The position numbers and the translations under genes were made by a program. From Bacillota bacterium (GTDB lineage Bacteria; Bacillota; Clostridia; Acetivibrionales; DTU013): a stretch of 64,000 nt of DNA. The notes under the pieces are model-generated. The model had not been told where the DNA came from. It did not search any database and was given only the letters and a program-made list of their open reading frames with translations. The DNA is taken from the NCBI GenBank assembly GCA_023426125.1, contig JAFABI010000012.1:62001-126000 (forward strand), read 5' to 3'. Each line of letters starts with the position of its first letter. Within the stretch, counting starts at the first letter, position 1. Below are positions 17,517 through 26,287 of the stretch, piece by piece.

Positions 17517-18203
17517 CTATAAAGCAAGTAATATGTTCAACTCATCCAGAGTAATCCGCTGCTCCTCCAGGCCAAAAACCTGTGTAAAATACCAGATTAC
17601 GCGCTCATTCAGCTTATCGTAGTCCTCGGGATGTCCAAGGAGCTTTTTCAGCGAAGTTACCTCCTTGTCTGTAATACCGCATGGGTTTATCCATTTGAAA
17701 TGCTCCAGGTCGGTATTTACATTGAAAGCAAAACCGTGCATCGTAACCCAGCGTTTTACAGCGATTCCTATCGCCGTTATCTTGCTGTTTCCCACCCAGA
17801 CGCCCGTATATTTCTTATCGTCCACTTGAGCCGTGATGCCGTAATCGTCTTTTAACAGCCTTATGAAGATCTCCTCGATCCTTCCCACATAGTCCTTGAT
17901 ATCCCTGCCATAGGCATTGAGGTCCATAATAGGGTAACCTACGATCTGACCGGGGCCGTGATAAGTGACGTCGCCGCCGCGGTTCACATCAAAGATCTCC
18001 ACTCCTGCGGCTTTCAATTCCTCTGTCGGCAGAAGAATGTTGGAATACTCGCCTCTTCTTCCTACGGTAAGCACCGGAGGATGTTCCACCAGAAGCAGGA
18101 TATCTCCGGTTTTTCCCGCCTGCCTCAAGGCCAGAAGCTTTTCCTGTATGGCAAGGGCTTTTCCGTATTCAAGCCTGCCCAACTTTACTATCTTAATCTT
18201 CAT
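17517..18203 (-). CDS. lipB: Octanoyl-ACP:protein octanoyltransferase
   Basis: A 228-residue enzyme that moves octanoate from acyl carrier protein to the lipoyl domain. Family motifs: EHPPVLTVGRR, NRGGDVTYHGPGQIVGYPI, a KYTGVWVGNSKITAIGI stretch with the catalytic-region lysine, and the catalytic Cys in WINPCGITDKEVTSL. The frame runs 56 codons further upstream, but the ATG at 18203 has AGAGG and begins where the family begins. It overlaps nothing and is 44 bases from lipA, so the two form an operon. Confidence 0.95.
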   Translation of the reverse strand: MKIKIVKLGRLEYGKALAIQEKLLALRQAGKTGDILLLVEHPPVLTVGRRGEYSNILLPTEELKAAGVEIFDVNRGGDVTYHGPGQIVGYPIMDLNAYGRDIKDYVGRIEEIFIRLLKDDYGITAQVDDKKYTGVWVGNSKITAIGIAVKRWVTMHGFAFNVNTDLEHFKWINPCGITDKEVTSLKKLLGHPEDYDKLNERVIWYFTQVFGLEEQRITLDELNILLAL

Positions 18204-18397
18204 ACTTAAGCCTCTTTCATCATAACCTGCTAAATGGCTGCAGGGCAGTCGCTGCTCTGTCGGAGCAACTTCCCCGGCTGCCTTTTCGGATGCAGACATT
18301 CTGTTTAAAATATATTCATAGCCCGGCTGTCCTATGCCGGCGTGTGTTCCTTCACAATCATGCGGGGACATCCCTGCTTGAATACCTCTTGCCGAAA

Positions 18398-18605
18398 AAA
18401 GGAATGTCCCACATAATCAAAAAGGGGACACTCCCTGCTCAAAAGAATACTCTTGCCCGGAAGGTGTGTCCCCGCATAATCAAACGGGACATTCCTTACT
18501 CAAACGGAATACTCCTTGCTCGGAAGGTGTGTCCCCGCATAATCAAACGGGGACATTCCTTACGCAAACGGAATACCTCCTGCTCGGAAAGGTGTGTCCC
18601 CGCAC
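18398..18605. repeat. Tandem repeat, about 63-65 bp unit, three-plus copies
   Basis: Units begin GGTGTGTCCCCGCATAATCA at 18463, 18526 and 18591, with the following ACGGGGACATTCC segment giving GGGGACA/TGTCCCC inverted pairs in each. A more diverged unit starts near 18398 or a little earlier. The array fills the space between lipB and the sorbose-1-phosphate-reductase-like gene and abuts that gene's stop codon. Confidence 0.8.
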
Positions 18606-18607
18606 CT

Positions 18608-19873
18608 TTAAATCGCTTTTGCGTTGGCAAGGAGATATTTTTCCGCATCTGCCGACCATAGACCGTTGTTCTTCTCAACGATATCGGCAAGCCCTGCAAA
18701 CAAGGCATCCGTTTTCCCCTTTTCCTTCAAATCCGCAATTGCAGTAAGCTCCAAATCGATGTTTGTGTAGATAAGCTTTTTGCCGCCCGGTATTTTAGGC
18801 AGGTTCAACGTCGTCTCCACCACGCTGTTAAGGCCGCCGATATGGGTTATCATGGAAGAAGGATCGATCTTTCCTTTGGCCATCATATCCAGGGATTCGA
18901 TCATGTCTTCGGTATTGCCGCCACTTGTGCCGACAACGTGTGTCATGGAGTAGTGGACGTTATAAAAATTAAATTCCGCTGAGAATGCCGGATTGCTCGG
19001 GCCTGCAAAGAAATTCAGACAGCCGTCGTAGCCCAGGATCCTGTCGCCCATTTCCACTACCGGCTTCACCGGAGCAAATACCATAACGTCGTTATACCCT
19101 TTTCCGCCATTCAAGGAAAACAGGTATTCTTCCGGCTTTTCTATCTTAGCCGTGTTCACATACACCAGCTTGATTCCGTTCTTTGCCGCTTCCTCCACCG
19201 TGTAGATCGACGCCGCTCTTTCCAGCCTTGCGTCGTCAATATCGGTAACCACCAGAAGTCCCGGCTTTCTTTCGCGGTGGATGGCGTAATCTATGGCACC
19301 CAGGCCCATTGGACCTACGCCCGCCAGAATCGCCATGCTTCCGCCCTCTACGATTTCCATGTCATGGACATAGCTGCCACCCCTGGTGTGATACATCGCA
19401 TGGAATGTGCCAACGATGCAGGACATAGGCTCCGACAGGGAACCGTAAAAATAGGCGTCGCCTTCGTATTGGAGCAGACAGCCCCGTTCCATCACCTCAT
19501 TGGGTATAACGATGTAGGTTGCGCTGCCGCCGATATAATGGTAGGAATAACCCGGCGCGGCATAAGGATTCTCCGGCTTGTTCAACGCAGGCTGAATGGA
19601 AAATTTGCTTCCGGCTTTGAATTTATCCTTCCATTTGCTCCCGACCTCAACAATTTGTCCGCAAAACTCATGGCCGATAATGATAGGATTCCTGTCGATA
19701 TCCTTTGGCACCCTTTTGTGCTCGTTGCCCTGGATAGCGGCCTTGTAGGAGGACATGCAGATGCTGTCCGAAATGATGTGGGCAAGTATTTCATCGTCTT
19801 TTATTGCAGGCAGTTCAAACTCATCCAGCCTTAAATCGTTTTTTCCATATAGTCTAACCGCTTTTGTTTTCAT
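18608..19873 (-). CDS. Zinc-type dehydrogenase, L-sorbose-1-phosphate reductase-like
   Basis: A 421-residue medium-chain dehydrogenase. It has the N-terminal GroES-like fold (IGHEFCGQIVEVG) and a nucleotide-binding GVGPMGLGAIDYAI motif. It resembles SorE, which reduces L-sorbose 1-phosphate to D-glucitol 6-phosphate; that product would be substrate for the SDR at 7097. The match is from memory of the family, so the substrate is uncertain. The open frame extends 44 codons upstream through AT-rich promoter-like DNA; the ATG at 19873 has GAGGGATAAG and is preferred. The stop codon abuts the tandem repeat. Confidence 0.75.
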   Translation of the reverse strand: MKTKAVRLYGKNDLRLDEFELPAIKDDEILAHIISDSICMSSYKAAIQGNEHKRVPKDIDRNPIIIGHEFCGQIVEVGSKWKDKFKAGSKFSIQPALNKPENPYAAPGYSYHYIGGSATYIVIPNEVMERGCLLQYEGDAYFYGSLSEPMSCIVGTFHAMYHTRGGSYVHDMEIVEGGSMAILAGVGPMGLGAIDYAIHRERKPGLLVVTDIDDARLERAASIYTVEEAAKNGIKLVYVNTAKIEKPEEYLFSLNGGKGYNDVMVFAPVKPVVEMGDRILGYDGCLNFFAGPSNPAFSAEFNFYNVHYSMTHVVGTSGGNTEDMIESLDMMAKGKIDPSSMITHIGGLNSVVETTLNLPKIPGGKKLIYTNIDLELTAIADLKEKGKTDALFAGLADIVEKNNGLWSADAEKYLLANAKAI

Positions 19874-20139
19874 CTTATCCCTCTTTTTCAAGTTTATTTG
19901 TCTCCGTACTTCTAGTCTAGCATAAACCGGGGAAAATGTGAAGATAAAAGTAAAAACTGAGCATAAAATGTTACATTTATTCATGATCATGTGATATTTT
20001 AACATCTTTCCAGTATGCGAACAATATCCGATCCTGCGTCGGGCAAAGTACCCAAATATCTTTGCTTATATGTTTTTTTGCCGGCAAGCCCGCCCTGGTG
20101 CCATACGCCTCCTTGTTGTTATAACGACTTAAGTCATAA

Positions 20140-20445
20140 CCACCCGCTAAGCGGGTGGCTTGATTTCCGCCCTATAAGGGCATGGTACCAGGCGGGAGCC
20201 TTAAGGCCCTCTGAAAGGTTCGCCAGCCGCACGTTTCCTCAAACCACCGCTAAAGCGGTTACTTATGCCCTACTGCCCGCAAATGGGCCCTATTTCTTTT
20301 TTTTGTCTACCGGCTCACCCGTAAACGGGTCTACATATTCCTTTATACTTACTTGGTCTGCTACTATATCTTCTTGCATTTGATTTTTGATATACGCCTC
20401 AATCGCTTTTGATTTCGCCCTATCATATCCACATATGTTTATCTA
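20140..20445 (-). pseudogene. IS200/IS605-type TnpA remnant with end hairpins
   Basis: Reading the minus strand from 20442 to a stop at 20290-20292 gives about 50 residues, including AIEAYIKNQ, EDIVADQVSIKEYVDPFTG and a lysine-rich end. This matches the C-terminal tail of Y1 (IS200-like) transposases. An in-frame stop at 20443-20445 and the loss of everything before it show truncation; the HUH and catalytic Tyr regions are gone. Downstream are compact hairpins (CCACCCGCTAAGCGGGTGG at 20140-20158 and others) like those at IS200/IS605 right ends. Confidence 0.6.
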
Positions 20446-20457
20446 CGATATCCTTTT

Positions 20458-22482
20458 TCACCTCGTAACACTATTTATATTACAAGGAGGCAGCAGCTTT
20501 TTCTTCCCCATACCCTTTCGAAGCAAATGGGTAAATAATGACAACAATACAGTCAGTAATAATCCTACAATGAGTGTAATCGTGAGCACCAACATACTTT
20601 GATTGTAGTTGCTTGTATCCATGCTCAGAACATTATCCCGCAGTGCGCTAATTGTATATGTCATCGGCATATATGGATGAATTGCCTTATAAAATGAAGG
20701 GACAAGCTCCACCGACATCATACCGCCGCCAGCTGTGAGTTGCAGCAGCATGAAAATGATACTCAACAATTTGCCAAAATCCCCAAAAACAAGCACGGTG
20801 ACTTGAATGATCGTTATAAATACCACACCTCCGAGTACGCAAATGCCATAGAACTGGGCAGTATTGTTAACCTGAAGGCCAAGAATATGGAGAACGGTAA
20901 AGGCAAGACACACCGCTTGTATTACTGCGAGAAGCTGAAAACGGAACAGTCCAAAATCTATCTTTATTTTTTGCGATAATTTTAACTCATCAAATTTAAC
21001 CTTATCCATTGTGGTAAAGATGATAATAAACATCAGCCCGCCAAGCCATAAGCAGAGTGAAATCATAAAGGGGGCCATTGCCATCCCTGTATTTTTTGCT
21101 TCACCTATTTTCGTTATTTCCATTTTCACAGGGTTGGCCGCGAACTTGCCATAACCCTCTAATGCGGTGCTGCTGTTTTTCAGCTGCTGAATGGAACTGT
21201 CTACCGATGCCTTCATCTGTCCAATACCGGTTCTCAATTGACTGATGCCGCTCAAGACCTTTTGATCGGAAGAAAGAATTAATTGTGACTTTTCATTCAG
21301 CGTATTTGCCCCTTGCGATAGAGTATCAATGCCGGAAGAAAGTGACTCTGAGCCGCCGGATAACTGCCCAACCGCGTCGGAAAGAGCATCAGCGCCAGCT
21401 GATGCCGTCTGCATTCCCCCCGGAAGCTTTTGAATAGCCGTGTTGATCTGCTCATAGGTTTGGTTGAGTTTGTTCAGTGCCGAAGTAAGAGCAGATGCCG
21501 CTGCAGTCGGATCGGTCGTATCACTTTGGCTTCCGCTTATTGAACTGAGCGCCGAAATAATCTGTTGCATATTGGCATCTGTCATACTTTCGGGATGCTG
21601 GGCAACATATGCTTTCAGCCAGGATATTATCTCTATGCTTTGCTGCAGTCCCTTGCTGCTGGTATCTATGTAGGTATTCAACTTTGAAGAAAGCGTATTG
21701 AGTCCACTATTGTATTGACCGGAATAGTTTGAAAGGGTCTGCAAACTGTTTGTATTTTCATTTAAAGCATTGGTAAAAAGCATGGATTTTCCCAAAAGCA
21801 ATTGTAAAGCGCTATTGAGTGTTTGACTGCCATTGCCTGCGCTCCCAAGACCTACGCTAATCTTATTCAGGCCGCTGTTAAACAATGACTGCCCTTGCGT
21901 AAGCGTATTCATTCCCTGGCTTAATTGTTCAGCGCCCTTATCAAGCTTGGAAAGACCGTCGCTGAGCTTCTGCAGGCTGTCCGGTAATTCCTGGAGTTTT
22001 CCTGTCAGAGAATCCACAAGGCTTTCCGTGATGCTTTCTGATACCGTATTTTCTATATTTGCGGAAAAGCTCGACATGATTGAAGAGGCAAACGTTCCCA
22101 TTTTATCGTTGGATTTGAAATACAGGGTGCCTTGTGTCTTATTTGCTTCAGCCGCCGTGGAAATGCACTTTGTAAAATCATCCGGTATGACAAGCTCGGC
22201 ATAATATTTTCCCTTCAAAACACCGTTGTCTGCATCTTTCTTATCGGTAAACACCCATTTTACATTCGAGTTCGACTTTAGCTTATCCACAAGCGAATTC
22301 CCAATGTTTTTGTTTTCACCGTCAATGACGGATCCTTTGTCGTTATTGACGACGGCAATAGAAATATCCGACAAGTGACTTGTCGGATCCCAATAGGCAT
22401 AAAGAAAAATAAAAGCATAAAACGCGGGTATGAGTGAAATAAGTGCGGTAACGGTTATTTGCATGATCAGTTTTCTCTTCAT
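20458..22482 (-). CDS. YhgE/Pip-type membrane protein (ABC-2 superfamily)
   Basis: A 674-residue membrane protein. One N-terminal helix (about 8-30), a long extracytoplasmic part rich in heptad-like LSxGxxxLxxG repeats (about 160-450) and five C-terminal helices form the YhgE/Pip layout; the N-terminal DISIAVVNNDKGS motif is characteristic. Relatives include phage-infection protein and type VII-secretion-associated proteins; in many Firmicutes they pair with TetR repressors and act like RND/ABC-2 exporters. Here a TetR gene diverges from it, with a palindrome between. The 3' end runs up to the IS remnant, which may have trimmed the tail. Confidence 0.85.
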   Translation of the reverse strand: MKRKLIMQITVTALISLIPAFYAFIFLYAYWDPTSHLSDISIAVVNNDKGSVIDGENKNIGNSLVDKLKSNSNVKWVFTDKKDADNGVLKGKYYAELVIPDDFTKCISTAAEANKTQGTLYFKSNDKMGTFASSIMSSFSANIENTVSESITESLVDSLTGKLQELPDSLQKLSDGLSKLDKGAEQLSQGMNTLTQGQSLFNSGLNKISVGLGSAGNGSQTLNSALQLLLGKSMLFTNALNENTNSLQTLSNYSGQYNSGLNTLSSKLNTYIDTSSKGLQQSIEIISWLKAYVAQHPESMTDANMQQIISALSSISGSQSDTTDPTAAASALTSALNKLNQTYEQINTAIQKLPGGMQTASAGADALSDAVGQLSGGSESLSSGIDTLSQGANTLNEKSQLILSSDQKVLSGISQLRTGIGQMKASVDSSIQQLKNSSTALEGYGKFAANPVKMEITKIGEAKNTGMAMAPFMISLCLWLGGLMFIIIFTTMDKVKFDELKLSQKIKIDFGLFRFQLLAVIQAVCLAFTVLHILGLQVNNTAQFYGICVLGGVVFITIIQVTVLVFGDFGKLLSIIFMLLQLTAGGGMMSVELVPSFYKAIHPYMPMTYTISALRDNVLSMDTSNYNQSMLVLTITLIVGLLLTVLLSLFTHLLRKGMGKKKLLPPCNINSVTR

Positions 22483-22509
22483 ATTAATCGACCTCCATAA
22501 TAATTTTAG

Positions 22510-22528
22510 AATATTTATAATAAATATT
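22510..22528. promoter_or_regulatory. 19-bp perfect palindrome, candidate TetR operator
   Basis: AATATTTATAATAAATATT is a perfect palindrome about a single centre base. It lies between the divergent YhgE/Pip and TetR genes, 28 bases before the YhgE start, where a repressor would act. Confidence 0.55.
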
Positions 22529-22561
22529 TCGAAACTATAGCTAAATTATAATCTCGTCGTC

Positions 22562-22590
22562 TTGAAAAGTCAATAGATTCGTAATATAAT
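22562..22590 (+). promoter_or_regulatory. Sigma-A promoter of the tetR-like gene
   Basis: TTGAAA (22562-22567), a 17-base spacer and TATAAT (22585-22590), followed by AAGGAG and the start codon at 22627. Confidence 0.7.
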
Positions 22591-22626
22591 AGTTGCATAT
22601 TCTAAAATCATTTAAGGAGCTTGTCT

Positions 22627-23223
22627 ATGGATGGATTTCAAAAACGAACGCTGAAAAAGAAAAAGGCCATTTTAGAAACGGCATTCGCACTGTTTAATCA
22701 ATATGGTTATAAAAATGTGACAATTGCCAATATCTCAAAAGAGGCACAGGTTTCGCTGGAAACCATCTATAACTATTTTGAAAGCAAAGAGAAACTAAAA
22801 AAGGAACTCCTCAATCAGATTATAGATGATTTCTGTACCCTGACGGAAGACATTTTGAAAAGCGACATGCCGATTGAGACCAAGTTCGAAAAATTGCTTT
22901 TATCAAAGGTTGATTTTGGAAAACAGTTTTCACCCGAGTTTTTGACTGAAGAACTTCATGAGCTGAATGACCTTGATTTATTCGGCGGTGAGGCGAAAAA
23001 ACAATTTTTACACGATGTTATGCTGCAGATTATCGAGCAGGGGCGAAAAGGGGAAATCATCACGGTGGATGCATCAGCTAAAGCATTAACCACTTATTTT
23101 GAAATTTTTCAATACTATATAACACATAATTTTGCTTCTGCCCTGCAACTAAGCAACAGTACCGATCTGCTGAAAGAAGTAAACTTTCTTTTCTTTAATG
23201 GACTAAAAACAAAAAAGAATTGA
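22627..23223 (+). CDS. TetR-family transcriptional regulator
   Basis: A 198-residue regulator. The N-terminal helix-turn-helix (KKKAILETAFALFNQYGYKN through SLETIYNYFESKEKL, about 10-55) is typical. The C-terminal ligand domain is divergent. Start is ATG at 22627, seven bases after AAGGAG; a TTG two codons earlier is too close to that site. It is divergent from the YhgE/Pip gene and most likely represses it; the inducer is unknown. Confidence 0.85.
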   Translation: MDGFQKRTLKKKKAILETAFALFNQYGYKNVTIANISKEAQVSLETIYNYFESKEKLKKELLNQIIDDFCTLTEDILKSDMPIETKFEKLLLSKVDFGKQFSPEFLTEELHELNDLDLFGGEAKKQFLHDVMLQIIEQGRKGEIITVDASAKALTTYFEIFQYYITHNFASALQLSNSTDLLKEVNFLFFNGLKTKKN

Positions 23224-23431
23224 ATTCCTCAACCACCATTATAGTTGCCATAGTAGTCACCTCCATTAGTGGATTATATAGCCTTGTGCATATCTCAAAG
23301 CCATTGATATAACTAGCTTTGATGCACATAAAATTTGTTTATCACTCAATATATGATAGGTTTTCCCCCCATAAATGTCGAATTAAGTATTTACCACAAT
23401 CCAAAACTCTTCAAGAACAGGAGGAACCCCT
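23224..23431. other. Short intergenic DNA before the decayed transposase
   Basis: There is no gene. On the minus strand a good GGAGGTGACTACT ribosome site precedes an ATG and a frame of only 18 codons, perhaps the 5' stub of a lost gene. The right part probably includes the former left end of the transposon. Confidence 0.4.
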
Positions 23432-24068
23432 ATGCATCAACAATTAATAATGAACATTATTGACCTATTTACACCTCAATCCAAAGCTGATTTTTACACC
23501 AAAATCTTTGATAACATTGACCTCTCTGCCTTTCCCGATGAAGTTAATTCCGGCAATTCAGGTCCAGAAGGTTTTTCACGTCATGCCCTATTCAGAGCTT
23601 TTATGGTCATGAAGTGTGAGAAGTTTTCCGATATAACTCAGCTCCAGGAATACTTGTTCAACAATCAGGTTATCGCCCATACCTGCGGCTTTGACATAAT
23701 GAAGAAGCTGCCTTCTTACTGGACTTACAGACGTTTCATCAAGAATACAGCTCACAAATGATTCTCCGCCCTTATGCAGTCCCAAGTTGGGGGTATGATA
23801 TCCGGGATATCTATAACTTTGTTCGTGATGATCTTCATGGCCACTGTTTTATCCCTCTTAATAAAAGGGGTTCGAAGAAGGGGCGTAAAGCTCTCTCCTG
23901 CGGCAACATAATTTGCGATGCCGGTTTGGCAATGCACAAAGACGGCCGCCAATATCTTAAAAGTTATATAAAGCAAAAGTTTTGCTGCCCTTTTCGGACT
24001 TCCAAAGACAACTCATTATGTCCATGCAATCACCCGAAATACTTCAATGGTAGAAAGAACAGATGATG
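23432..24068 (+). pseudogene. Decayed DDE transposase, internally deleted
   Basis: Two frames hold transposase pieces. 23432-23761 is the N-terminal part (MNIIDLFTPQSKADFYTKIF, FSRHALFRAFMVMKCEKFSD). 23758-24066 is a C-terminal part (SWGYDIRDIYNFVRDDLHG, IPLNKRGSKKGRK, YFNGRKNR). The segment that should hold the first catalytic Asp is missing, and the frames do not match, so it is inactive. It looks like an IS1182/IS4-related family (Tnp_1-type), from memory only. Its 3' end runs straight into a permease fragment. Confidence 0.65.
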
Positions 24069-24760
24069 AGACAATCTGCGATATGCCCTTCAACCGGCCG
24101 CGATTCCTGAATGAAACCATCAAGCTTTTAAACGACGAGGACTATGGCAGGATAAAGGCCGAGGCAGGCACATCCTCCATCCTTGTCCTAAAGCTGTTCA
24201 ATTTCCGGAACTGGCTTGATACGGGTCCTGCAATACGGCATCTTGAAGAAGCGTTAAATAAGGCAAATGCAAAGATTGCTACGGACAATCCGGAAAAACT
24301 CCCGGAAACGGAAAATTCATTGCGTCCGGTTTCAAGGTTGGAGTATTTTACGGAATTAAAACAGGGGTCCGGTACCACGCTTTACCTGTTCGGGTTTATC
24401 GGCTTCATATTCTTTGCCGCCTCGGGATGTGTGCTTTATTTCCGGCTGTTTAGCGAGCTGGACGGTATGAAGGACCGGTTCCGGAAGCTGTTTAACGTCG
24501 GGATCACCGGAAGGGAGATGAAAAAGCTGATCATGAAAGAGCTCAGACTAGTTTTTTACTTACCGCTGGTACTCGGCAGCCTTCTCAGCTGTTTTCTCAT
24601 CTATGCGCTGTCAGGGAATGATTCGGCCGAGCCCGAACGGTTTATTGCCGGTGCGGTTGTGATCACCGGAGTGTACTTTCTCTTTCAATCCGTCTACTAT
24701 TTTATTACAAAACAGAAATACTTCGAGGAGATACTGGAGCCGTACAAACAAGCTATCTAA
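24060..24760 (+). pseudogene. C-terminal fragment of a BceB-like FtsX permease
   Basis: About 225 residues. A soluble segment is followed by three membrane helices: YLFGFIGFIFFAASGCVLYF, then LVFYLPLVLGSLLSCFLIYAL and AGAVVITGVYFLFQSVYYF. The FSELDGMKDRFRKLFNVGIT part is typical of the last third of bacitracin-export-type permeases (normally about 640 residues). The N-terminal two thirds are absent and the frame now begins in transposase DNA, so insertion and deletion have destroyed the gene. No ABC partner remains. Confidence 0.7.
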
Positions 24761-24776
24761 CCTTCTACCGGCACAT

Positions 24777-25078
24777 GGGCGGACGACCACTGGCCGCCCC
24801 TACATCGAATGCGACAGGGGACGGTTCTTCTTTGTCGCACTCGATTATGCTGATGTTCGTTCACAATATGCGCTTACTATCATGGCCGCACCTATAAACG
24901 AGTTTCCAGACTGGTGGTGCGTACGCCGTGGCAATCTCCACTTTTAACCAGGATTGCATCATTGAGATAGCCGCACTCTACTGCGTTCCGTTCGCAATGA
25001 CAGACGAGTTAGTATTGCCATAAAAATTTTACAGCGTCACTGATCTGTAGGGGCGCGCGCATTGCGGGTCCGCATAAA
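24777..25078. repeat. Repeat-filled intergenic block with two partial family A arms
   Basis: No gene from 24761 to 25096. A single family A arm lies at 24777-24803 (GGCCGCCCCTACA). It is followed by a GACAGGGGACGGTTCTTC motif also seen near 7070 and 26150. At about 24905-25015 is a third kind of repeat, ending CGCAATGACA with GCAATCTCC inside. A family A right half follows at 25017-25078 (ATAAAAATTTTACAGCGTCA, then CTGTAGGGGCGCGCGC). Confidence 0.6.
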
Positions 25079-25096
25079 TGCCATCCCACTCCAGAT

Positions 25097-25903
25097 TTAC
25101 TGCTGCTCTACATACTTCGCAAGCACCCAGCCGATTACGCCGGAAGAGGTTTTTATCTTCCACCATTCCCCTTCGTTGGTTACGATGGTTACAATATCGT
25201 CTTTGTAAGCTTTGCCCAGAATCGTCGCGTTGGTATTGGGTTCCGACCGCACATTCAATGCTGAGGAAGCCGTAACCTTACCCTTCAGAGGCTCCTTTTC
25301 AACGGAAGTCCCGCTATTGCCGCTCTGGCTGTCGCCGCCGTTATTTTTCTGATCTCCGCCGGTTTCCTGGGGCGTCTGTTCCACGCTGCTCTCCGCCTGC
25401 GGCGGGTCATTGATTTTATAAGCTCCTCTCACAAGCAGATAGCATTCTGCCGTCGCTTTGAGCCCCCGGCCGTCATCCCGCGAAGAAATAAGCAAATGAT
25501 TAATGACAACCGCTGCACCCTTTACAAGATCCTTTCCTGCGGTGACATCGGCAAGATTATCCCCGTTCTGACCGGAAACAGCCGCAGCCTTGCCGGATCT
25601 TAGAATAATCTCCGTTCCGCTGCCGGGAAGCAAGGTCTGTCCTGTCTTCATGTTCAGCACGACAAAACCCTCTGAGCCGCCGGATTGCTGTTGGTTCTTT
25701 AATTCTTCCAGTTGTTGCTTCAATTGTGCAACCTCCGCAGCATTTTTCGCCATGATTTCATCCACATAGCCTTTGGAAATGAGAGGGTCCTGTTCGGAGC
25801 CGGGCTCGGCCCCGTCCGATAAAGCTGCCGCTATGTTGAAACCCACGGAAATAATCAGAAGAAGCACCAATAAAATAGAAAATCTACGTAATTTGAATTT
25901 CAC
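25097..25903 (-). CDS. Exported SH3b-domain protein
   Basis: A 268-residue protein with one N-terminal membrane or signal helix (FSILLVLLLIISVGFNIAAAL, about 7-26). A short coiled coil follows (KNAAEVAQLKQQLEELKNQQ), then a middle domain of unknown type, a Ser/Gly/Asn-rich linker, and a bacterial SH3 domain at the end (ALNVRSEPNTNATILGKA through GWVLAKYVEQQ). SH3b domains usually bind cell-wall peptides. No catalytic domain is visible, so it may be a wall-anchored or sporulation-related factor. GTG at 25903 fits AGGAGG better than a GTG three codons earlier. Confidence 0.8.
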   Translation of the reverse strand: MKFKLRRFSILLVLLLIISVGFNIAAALSDGAEPGSEQDPLISKGYVDEIMAKNAAEVAQLKQQLEELKNQQQSGGSEGFVVLNMKTGQTLLPGSGTEIILRSGKAAAVSGQNGDNLADVTAGKDLVKGAAVVINHLLISSRDDGRGLKATAECYLLVRGAYKINDPPQAESSVEQTPQETGGDQKNNGGDSQSGNSGTSVEKEPLKGKVTASSALNVRSEPNTNATILGKAYKDDIVTIVTNEGEWWKIKTSSGVIGWVLAKYVEQQ

Positions 25904-26164
25904 AAAACACACCTCCTCTTTTGTATAAAAACCTCACAAAATCACTTTGCACATGGCCTGGACGTCAAAGCTGATTTTCTTGTTCGCATAGAATTATGGT
26001 AAAATACACCTACTAAAATTATAAACGGACAAAACCTGCTTTAGGTTACAATTTGCTTAAAATCGTGTAACATTTTTGTAACATTGGCACTTCCGCAGTT
26101 AAGGCAAAAAGAGCGGTTCCGTTGATCAGGCAAACCAACGAAACCGTCCCCTTTGCTTCTTTTC

Positions 26165-26218
26165 TGCGGACGCGCAATGCGCGCCCCTACAGAACACTTC
26201 TGCCATAAAAATGCTGCA
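26165..26218. repeat. Family A element, right half, copy 5
   Basis: GCGGACGCGCAATGCGCGCC then CCTACAGAAC, a short spacer and GCCATAAAAATGCTGCA match the right half of the family A element. The left arm is not evident. It lies about 70 bases beyond the GatZ-like stop codon. A GAACC/GAAACCGTCCCC motif lies just left of it. Confidence 0.65.
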
Positions 26219-26287
26219 ATGTCTCATCCTTCAGCTTTTTTAGAAATGAGCCTTTTCACCGGTGCCATTCCCAGATAATTTTCCTGA

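Noticed and set aside
18398..18605. Tandem repeats as a CRISPR array
   Set aside because: Units are 63-65 bp and nearly identical throughout, without a short repeat and variable spacers, and no cas genes are present.
23224..23256. Small minus-strand gene with a good ribosome site
   Set aside because: The frame after the ATG is only 18 codons and not recognisable; treated as a possible 5' stub.
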